A stretch of 64,000 bases of DNA from Gambelia wislizenii (Eukaryota; Chordata; Lepidosauria; Squamata; Crotaphytidae): contig JAUMIR010000005.1 in the NCBI GenBank assembly GCA_030847615.1, positions 239,978,645-240,042,644 on the forward strand, given 5' to 3'. Below the pieces are notes generated by a model. The model saw only the letters and a program-made list of their open reading frames with translations. It did not search any database and was not told the origin of the DNA. Below, in pieces: positions 55,830 to 64,000 of the stretch; positions within the stretch are counted from its first letter, which is position 1; each line of letters begins with the position of its first letter. Position numbers and translations under genes: made by a program.

Positions 55830-56519
55830 TCAAGCTTAGAATGCATGTAAATTCTACAATGGATATACCACTCCTACTGATTTGGACACCACCAGCCAGC
55901 ACTGCGAGAGGAAACAGCATGAGGATCTATCATGGTGAAGCAATTACCAGGGACTGAAACTACAAAGGACTGCAGAGTGTAGATGATATCCAGATTATTA
56001 TTTTAATAAAGCTCAGAAATAAATGTTGTGCAAAAAGTCCCCAAATGTGCCAAACCTCTCTTAATCTGGCCCAGTCAGGGGAAGACATTGAATATTCATT
56101 CTTACACATGAGAATGAAATAAGCACAGAATTACATAAGCAATGGGTTCAGAGGTGATGCTCCTGTCTTGGCTCACAGACCTATTTCCCTCCCATTGGCA
56201 TGCGAGCAAAAGGAGATGTCTTAAGCCATGGAGGCACAGTGGCCTTTCAACAGATGCATTTGCATTGCCCCACCTGCCCCTACAATCTAGGAAGCTCACA
56301 GGGAATCATCTCCAGAAGGAGCAGTGGCAAACTGACTCTTGCAATGCATGGGGCGGGGGGAATGTTGCCCTCTGAAGTGTGCTTCAGAGCATGTGCCTTG
56401 GGGCATCCCCACATTGCATACTTTAGGGACCCCTAAAAGCTGCAGAAGTATATAAAATCTTTTTTTTAAAAAAAAAAAATCTTTAGAATAATGCTACTCA
56501 AAGTGGTATTGGTCAGTCC
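55830..56519. other. No recognised feature
   Basis: Unassigned; a T/A run at 56459-56480. Confidence 0.5.
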
Positions 56520-56524
56520 CTGGA

Positions 56525-56576
<52 letters not shown>

Positions 56577-56577
56577 A
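56520..56577 (+). repeat. (GAAA)n microsatellite
   Basis: About 14 uninterrupted GAAA units. Confidence 0.97.
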
Positions 56578-57419
56578 TAATGCTAATGGGCATAAGCAGG
56601 GTACTGGTTCTTAGCACATTGGGGAAAAATAATTGCTGGGCCACCCCATCATTTAGCTTGAGGAGTACTGCCTTACAGGACCTTTACCTAATAACACAAT
56701 AAGGACTGGGTATGCCCATTAGCTAGGGAATGTTGAGCTGGGAAAACAAGTCAAAGGGGGGAAGGAATGGCTTGGTGTAGTCCCAAAGAAGGTATAGAGA
56801 AGATGCTACAACATTTTGTTGCAGGTTCCATTTCTAGTTATTGACTGCAGGGGACAAACACCAGGCTAGCAGTTGCTACTTCTCCGCCATCAAGGTAAAC
56901 TCTCCTCCATCCACTGCTTGACATTTCTGACTTTTGACTTTCCAGAGAAAAAGCACTGGAGGTAGACTTGCCACTTAAGCTGACATGGCAAGTTTATTTA
57001 TTATTCTGATGTTAACCATGCTTCAGAAGGCTGAAACAACTGTTTTTCTTAACTAAAGAAAGCCCTATAGTTACAGGGTGGTCCTTGAGGTACAGCTGAT
57101 CCAAAGGCTTTAGATGTTCAGGGCTTCTCTCTGCCAGGCAGCAGTGAGGCTGGAGGTGGGCAGAAACCAGGCCATGGTCTTTGTCTTTATCCAGTGAGTG
57201 GTATGTGTGATAAGGCTAGCTCAGATGAGGAAAAGCTTTCTGGAAAGGCCAGGCTCAAAGTAGCTGGAGAAAAGCCCTGGCACAGGTACCAACCTGGCTC
57301 GAATTTCAATAGACACTGGGAATTCGACATGTTGGTGCCCCCACTTGTTTTCTTCCAATGAAATGGGAATGAACCCAAGTGGTTAAACACTGGCTTTGGA
57401 TTTGCATGGTGATAATCTA
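56578..57419. other. No recognised feature
   Basis: Unassigned sequence without supported genes. Confidence 0.5.
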
Positions 57420-57840
57420 CTCAGACATCAATTGAATGTAAAATGGAGAAAATCTGACACAGGCTTTCCCATCTCTCGCTTGGAGCTTGAGACCTTTCAG
57501 GCCACTGCTACATAAAGGATTCAAGAGAAACAGTGCCAGCCATTATGTTCATCAATATGTTTCACTGCCTTCAGGTTTCTAGGCTTTCCCTCTAAAGCCT
57601 GCTCGGTTCAGTCATGCTTAGCTTTGGATTTCAAGCCTCTCTCCGGACAGAAAGATGAAAATAGAACAGTAAAAGAGGACATTAAAATTTCAGATGCCAC
57701 TTCCTAAAGGAAATTAAAAGTCCTGTTCTTCCAGTTATATTATTCCTGGAATTTGGAAGTAACTCGTTACAATGGTTTGTAATTAATTCCTTTTTCCAAT
57801 GCCAAAGGTTATATTTCTATATTATGACTGTAACTTAGTG
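57420..57840. other. Candidate conserved non-coding block
   Basis: Repeat-free AT-rich sequence with 'ggtttgtaattaattcc' at 57774, 'cattatgttcatcaatatg' at 57541 and 'gaaattaaaagtcc'. Same reasoning and same weakness as the other candidate blocks. Confidence 0.25.
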
Positions 57841-58282
57841 AGGGATATCACCCTCTTTGCATTGTAATGGTCACTTTTAGTTACATTGATGTCACTTTTA
57901 GTTACATGAGTAGTATGGCCCCATTAAGTAGAAAGAATATCATGGTTCTCATCTGGGCTTATGCCAGGATGGACAACTTTGGTAAGCTTGGGAACCAGGG
58001 GCTTCACAGACTGCTAAAAAAAGCAAAAACAATAATAACCACCAGTAGCAGCAACAACAATGGAAGTTACTTCAATTTCACTTCCGGCTTTGAAAGCATT
58101 CAACAGTGTTAAATAGAGTTATTGAGGTTTAGCTGTGGAGGGGGGGCTGTACCAATTGAAGAGGTAAATGTGGTAGTTCAGCACCCCATCTTTTTGCCAG
58201 AAAAAGGTTTGTTCCAGACATCTAGAGAGGGGTGCCTGTGGACCCAGAGCTTCACTTAGCTGTTCCTCCCTGCAAGGGAGGA

Positions 58283-59432
58283 AGAGGCTGTCCAGTGTGT
58301 ACAAGGCAAGTTGTGTCACCCAGCAGCTGCTATTGCTGCCTCTGCAGAAATTCTCTCCTGTGGCCTACTGACTGGCTTCCCACTGCCTATTGGCAGACAA
58401 AGGCCTAGATTCTGCCTTCTCACACCCAGCCCTGCTATCTCTGGGTGCTGGGGGTATAAAACTAGGCCAGAACTGTCCCAGCATTTTCTGCAAGGGAAGA
58501 AGAGGCTCTCCAGTGTATATAAGGCAATTTGTGTCACCCAGCTGCTGCTATTGCTGCCTGTGAAGAACTTTACCTATCCTGTGGCCTACTGACTGGCTTC
58601 CAACTGCCTCTTGGCAGACTCAGGGTTCATCTACACTGGTCACTTAATCTGGGGCCAGTCCAGAGTGTTATGCTCCAAACTGGCTCCAGATTGACCACAA
58701 TGGCAGCCACATGCACTGGGCCAAATCCAATGTCATAGCACATCATTGTCCACATAGGCCAGCCAGGCTGACACCGCACTTGCCCTGTTGGCCTGTTCCC
58801 TGTTTTCAGAGCTGCCACCAATGCCTCACCAAGCAGCTCCCTGTGAGAACCTGACAGCATCATCGCTTCTGCTGAGGTCATAATAAGGTGCCCAGACACA
58901 TTATCAACAAGGAAGGAGTTGCTCATTGATTTCACAGGCACCCTGTTCTGACCTCAGCAGAAGTGAAACCACCAGCCAGGCTCTTGTAGGGAGCTGCTTG
59001 GCTGGCAAGGTGGCAGTGGTGGGGGTTCTGATGGGGATCCATTCCCTTCACTGCTCAATGCACGATAAGGGAGATGGCACTGCAATTGCATGTGGACAAC
59101 TGGATCAGGCTGAATTGAACCTGATCCAACTTTCCAAACAGCAAAAGAACCAGAAGTCACTTCAGAGTTTCCAGGAAACCCCTGAGTTTTCACTCACTTG
59201 CTTAGTGTGGAACAAAGTGGACTTAAGGGCAAAAAATGCAGTTCCTACCTGGAACTAACTGTATGTTGTCTGGACTGCCAGCACTGATTCAACTTGAGAC
59301 AATTGTACTGCCAGTGTAGACAAGTCCTCAGGCTCAGGTACTGCCTTCTCACTGCAGCCATGTCATTTCTGGGTACTGGGAGTATAACATTAGGTTAGAA
59401 CTGCTCCAGCATCTTTTGCAAGGAAAATCCAG
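58283..59432. repeat. Tandem duplication, 218-bp unit, second copy split by a hAT
   Basis: Unit 1 (58283-58500) and unit 2 (from 58501) share 'agaggct.tccagtgt', 'tgtgtcacccagc', 'gtggcctactgactggcttc' and 'tgctgggggtataa' / 'tactgggagtataa'. Unit 2 is interrupted at about 58621 and resumes at about 59332 ('ggtactgccttctcactgca'). A third partial unit precedes (58262-58282, 'tgcaagggaggaagaggct'). Confidence 0.82.
58621..59331. mobile_element. hAT-like non-autonomous element
   Basis: The ends 'agggttcatctacactgg' and, complemented, 'aggacttgtctacactgg' are inverted repeats. It lies inside the second unit of the 218-bp duplication, whose other copy shows the empty site. Internally, two GC-rich blocks are partly inverted ('cctcagcagaagtgaaacca' against 'gcttctgctgaggtcat'). 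The target duplication is not clear. No transposase; the ORFs at 58627-58941(-) and 58926-59258(+) follow the inverted blocks. Confidence 0.72.
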
Positions 59433-59591
59433 AAAATGCTATTCATTAGCCAATTAAGAATCCTGATATCATTACTAGTGTACCATACTTTTCTTTGTAA
59501 TTTATCCCTTTTCTTTTGGTTATATTTATCCTTTCATTAGAAATTCTTTTTAAAAATGTTCTTTTTTCCCTTTCTCATGGCTTCTGTTTTA

Positions 59592-61587
<1,996 letters not shown>

Positions 61588-62581
61588 TGTCATGATGGAG
61601 TCCCATCATGCTGCCTTAAGGTACAACTCCCATCATTCTACTAAAGAACTATAACTCATTTTGTCTGTAAACAGATTGTCTTGCCAGCATAGTATCAGGT
61701 ATGGTTAATGGAAAGTGGTTAATGGAAGGGAGGATCTAAAACACCATCTCCACAGAGCTAATGAGATGACATCAAAAACCATGACACAATATGACCTAGA
61801 CTGACCAATTACAGTTCTAAACCTGGGAACTCTGATGAAGATTTAACTGCTTTTGTTTGAAGCCGTTTGAGATTCTGGTTTGAGATTCTGGAGAGAGATG
61901 TGAGGGAGAGACAAGCCCTGCTATGACTGGTAGAGCAAAGCCATCTCACACCTGGCTTGGCTCCCAGCCACCTGGATAACATCTCAAGGCAACAACCTGC
62001 AAGTATTTAATAGAGATTCGGGCATGTTTAGCCACATTAGGGAATTCTTTTTAATTTCTTTACTTTGGTTGAATGTAGTTAAATTAGTAACTGAATGTAA
62101 CCTGAGTAATGTAATCCTTTGATCTCAATACTCTGTGATTGCTATAACTTTAAGCCTGCCTGAGGTATGGGAGAAGACTACATCATGTGAGACTGCATAA
62201 CTGCTTTTACTTGAATAAAGTAACTTTATTAATCTTCCTATAACTGATGCTTACCATGGGCCTCGCTTCTTGACTATGCTACTGTGAGACTCCTCTGGGG
62301 TTAAGAGGAGGGCGTTAGTTGATTCTATAATGGCAAGGAGTGCCACTGGTTATCAGAGACTATACACAATTTCCCACTGCATTGTGTGTGGAAAAAAGGG
62401 GGGGTCTTAAGGGGAAGGACCCCCCTCCAGTTTAACTCAGTGGGTGGTGGCAGCTGGATTGTTTGTCTGTTTGTTTTGGGGGTCTGTAGGGAGCATCCTA
62501 GAGTGAGGCAACTCAGGATTACCCCTACAGGAGGACTAACCTGGGGGTCCTTGGAAGTGAACCCAGATTTAGCCCTTGACA
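61588..62581 (+). mobile_element. Solo LTR (994 bp) inside the L2 LINE
   Basis: Begins TGTCATG and ends TTGACA, i.e. TG...CA with inverted tips. A perfect 5-bp duplication, gcagt, flanks it (61583-61587 and 62582-62586). A polyadenylation-signal-like 'gaataaagtaac' at 62213-62224 supports the plus orientation. Removing it leaves one gcagt and brings the L2 reading '[11 protein letters not shown]' back in frame. No internal retroelement region remains, so two LTRs probably recombined. Gypsy or endogenous retrovirus origin is undecided. Confidence 0.88.
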
Positions 62582-62810
62582 GCAGTTCCACAAGGTTCTG
62601 TTCTGGGCCCTTTGTTGTTTTCTGCTTGTACGCTATCTTTAGGTAATCTTATCAGTTTGTATGGTTTTCAATATCATCATTATGCTGATGATACTCAGCT
62701 GAATTTCTCCACTCTAGAACTTTCTTCTGACATCAAACATTGTCTTACAACATGTCTTTTATCTGTTTCAATATGGATCCTTCATGAGCACCATGGCAAA
62801 GACAGAACTA
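62582..62810 (+). pseudogene. L2-clade LINE: RT active site
   Basis: Directly continues the LINE after the LTR: '[19 protein letters not shown]' then '[18 protein letters not shown]', with the catalytic YADD intact at 62681-62692. It is cut at 62810 by the Tigger-like MITE. Confidence 0.95.
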
Positions 62811-63241
62811 CAGTCGTCCCTTCACATTCGCGGGGGTTAGGTTCCCCAGATGCCCGCGAATGTGAAAATTCCACGAATAATGACTGCCCTCCCCCGCCAA
62901 AGCAACCATGGGGCCTCCAGAGGCCCCATATTCGCTTTCCCCGGACTCCCCACTCCCTTCCAAGTCCTTCACGGGGCCTCCAGAGACCCTCCCAAGGCCC
63001 CGTGGATGCCTCCCCAGCCCTCCCCCTCCCTCCCAAGGCCTTCACAGGGCCTCCGGAGAGTCTCCAGAGGCCCCGTGAAGGCCTCCCCGCTCCCACCCCG
63101 GGCCTCCCCCTCCCACCCCGGGCCTTCATGGGGCCTCCAGGAGGCCCCTTGTCATGGTTTTGGGAGGGCAGGGGGGCCCTCCCAAAACCGCAAATAATCA
63201 AAAACGCGAATGCTAAGTTCGTGAATGTGGAGGGGCAACTG
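62811..63241. mobile_element. GC-rich Tigger-like MITE with TA duplication
   Basis: The left end cagtcgtcccttcacattcg and the complemented right end cagttgcccctccacattca form inverted repeats. TA flanks both sides (62809-62810 and 63242-63243). The 431-bp body is very GC-rich, with repeated 'ggggcctccagag' and 'aggccttcac' blocks, unlike the AT-rich surroundings. The Pro/Gly-rich ORFs on both strands (247, 139 and 115 codons) arise from this composition and are not genes. Confidence 0.9.
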
Positions 63242-63958
63242 TACTTATCTTTCCTCCAAAACCTCCGTTACAGCATAGATTCTCCATCAATGTTCATAAT
63301 GTCCCCATTTATCCTGTGAAGGAAGCTTATAGTATTAGCTTTATTTTTGACTCTTCATGGTCTTTTGTTCCTCACATTGAGACAGTAGCAAAGTCATGTC
63401 AATTTTTTCTTTATAACATTGCCAATCAGACCTTTTCTTTCTGCTTCCTCTGCTAAGGCCTTAGTTCATGCCTTGCTCATGTCCCACCTTGATTATTGTA
63501 ATCTTCTTTTGACTGGTCTTTCATTATCCCATCTTAATCCTCTGGTTTCCATTCAACATTCTGCTGCTAAGATTATCTTTCTGGCCCATTGTTTTGATCA
63601 TGTTACCCCACTGCTGATATCTCTTCATTTGTTACCCATTCCTTCTATGAGTCAGTATAAGCTTCATAATGTTTAAAGTCTTACACAACCTAGCTCCTCC
63701 CCCCCCCCATCTTTCAGCCCTTGTTTATTTTTACTGGCCTGCTTAAGATTTGCATTCTAGGAATTCTAGACTTCTTACCCAACCAAGGTTTCCCTCTTCC
63801 TTGGCTCGGCTTTATCCTTTCTCATTAACTGCTACATATTTTTGTAATTGCCTCACTGAACTTTTCAGACTGCTTTTTTTCTATTGCTATTTTTAAATCT
63901 TGTTACCTGATAGCCCCCATCTTGGAATATCAAATAAATAGCTGTATTTAATAACATG
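63242..63958 (+). pseudogene. L2-clade LINE: C-terminus and 3' end
   Basis: 'FDSSWSFVPHIETVAKSCQF' (about 63345-63405), 'ALVHALLMSHLDYCNLLLTGL' (63451-63513), 'VSIQHSAAKIIF' and 'HVTPLLISLHLLPIP' (63600-63643) follow in L2 order with one frameshift near 63420. A C run lies at 63700-63709. The tail 'tggaatatcaaataaatagc' near 63924 marks the 3' end. Confidence 0.9.
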
Positions 63959-64000
63959 GCTTAATGTGGCCTTCCACATGGTTAGCAGGTAAACCAGGGA

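Noticed and set aside
62782..63201. 139-codon Gly/Arg-rich minus ORF
   Set aside because: A composition artefact of the GC-rich MITE, bounded by its terminal repeats.
62576..63319. 247-codon ORF with Pro-rich second half
   Set aside because: The first part is L2 RT (VPQGSV, YADD); the rest is the GC-rich MITE. It is a fusion of two repeats, not a gene.

Overview
This window looks like AT-rich, intron-less, repeat-dense vertebrate DNA, most likely from a squamate reptile (lizard or snake). The evidence is the combination of repeat families: Bov-B (RTE) LINEs, Sauria-type SINEs that share the Bov-B 3' tail, SINEs with a 5S rRNA-derived head on the same body, CR1 LINEs ending in the ATTCTATG octamer, L2-like and L1 LINEs, and many hAT, Tigger-like and foldback DNA elements. 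I find no exon, host protein gene, tRNA, rRNA gene or CRISPR array. Every sizeable ORF is either a decaying LINE protein or a chance opening in low-complexity or repeat DNA. The window is therefore intergenic or intronic, and species-level assignment is not possible from it.

Layout. 0-12.6 kb: a Sauria SINE, a 5S-headed SINE, a decayed LINE of uncertain clade with a CCHC-like C-terminus (1.56-2.88 kb), an L2-like 3' end, foldback elements (about 6.6 and 8.1 kb), two CR1 3' ends, and a Tigger-like MITE next to an L2-like tail (10.6-11.3 kb). 12.7-21.8 kb: a four-layer nest. A minus-strand Bov-B is split by a CR1, which is split by a 5'-truncated L1 with a 16-bp target-site duplication (TSD), which is split by a 2.55-kb CR1 with endonuclease and reverse transcriptase remnants. 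21.8-24.7 kb: mostly unique, with an AT-rich block that could be a conserved non-coding element. 24.7-31.1 kb: a second Bov-B interrupted by a Sauria SINE, another Sauria SINE, a decayed L2-like LINE and a CR1.

31-42 kb: an unclassified foldback element (32.6-33.0 kb), an L2-like tail, and a 2.57-kb hAT-type element with a perfect 8-bp TSD that landed in an older palindrome and was later hit by a SINE, another hAT, two CR1s and a Tigger-like MITE. A possible conserved block lies at 37.9-38.3 kb. A Bov-B 3' fragment with a 12-bp TSD sits inside an L2-like LINE at 39 kb, followed by two CR1s. 42-51 kb: CR1, a hAT-like MITE, SINEs, and two strikingly intact foldback elements of 349 bp (47.2 kb) and 339 bp (50.3 kb). 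An LTR with a PBS-like sequence lies at 49.1 kb.

51-64 kb: a Bov-B with most of its RT deleted, a CR1, three hAT-type elements, a hairpin element at 55.8 kb, and a tandem 218-bp duplication split by a hAT. The last 4.3 kb is an L2-clade LINE (endonuclease, RT, C-terminus) split by a 994-bp solo LTR and by a GC-rich 431-bp Tigger-like MITE.

Nothing here forms a working gene system. The interest lies in the insertion stratigraphy, the shared tail between Bov-B and two SINE types, and several palindromic elements that I cannot assign to a named family. Family names come from recognising protein and terminal motifs by eye, not from a database search.
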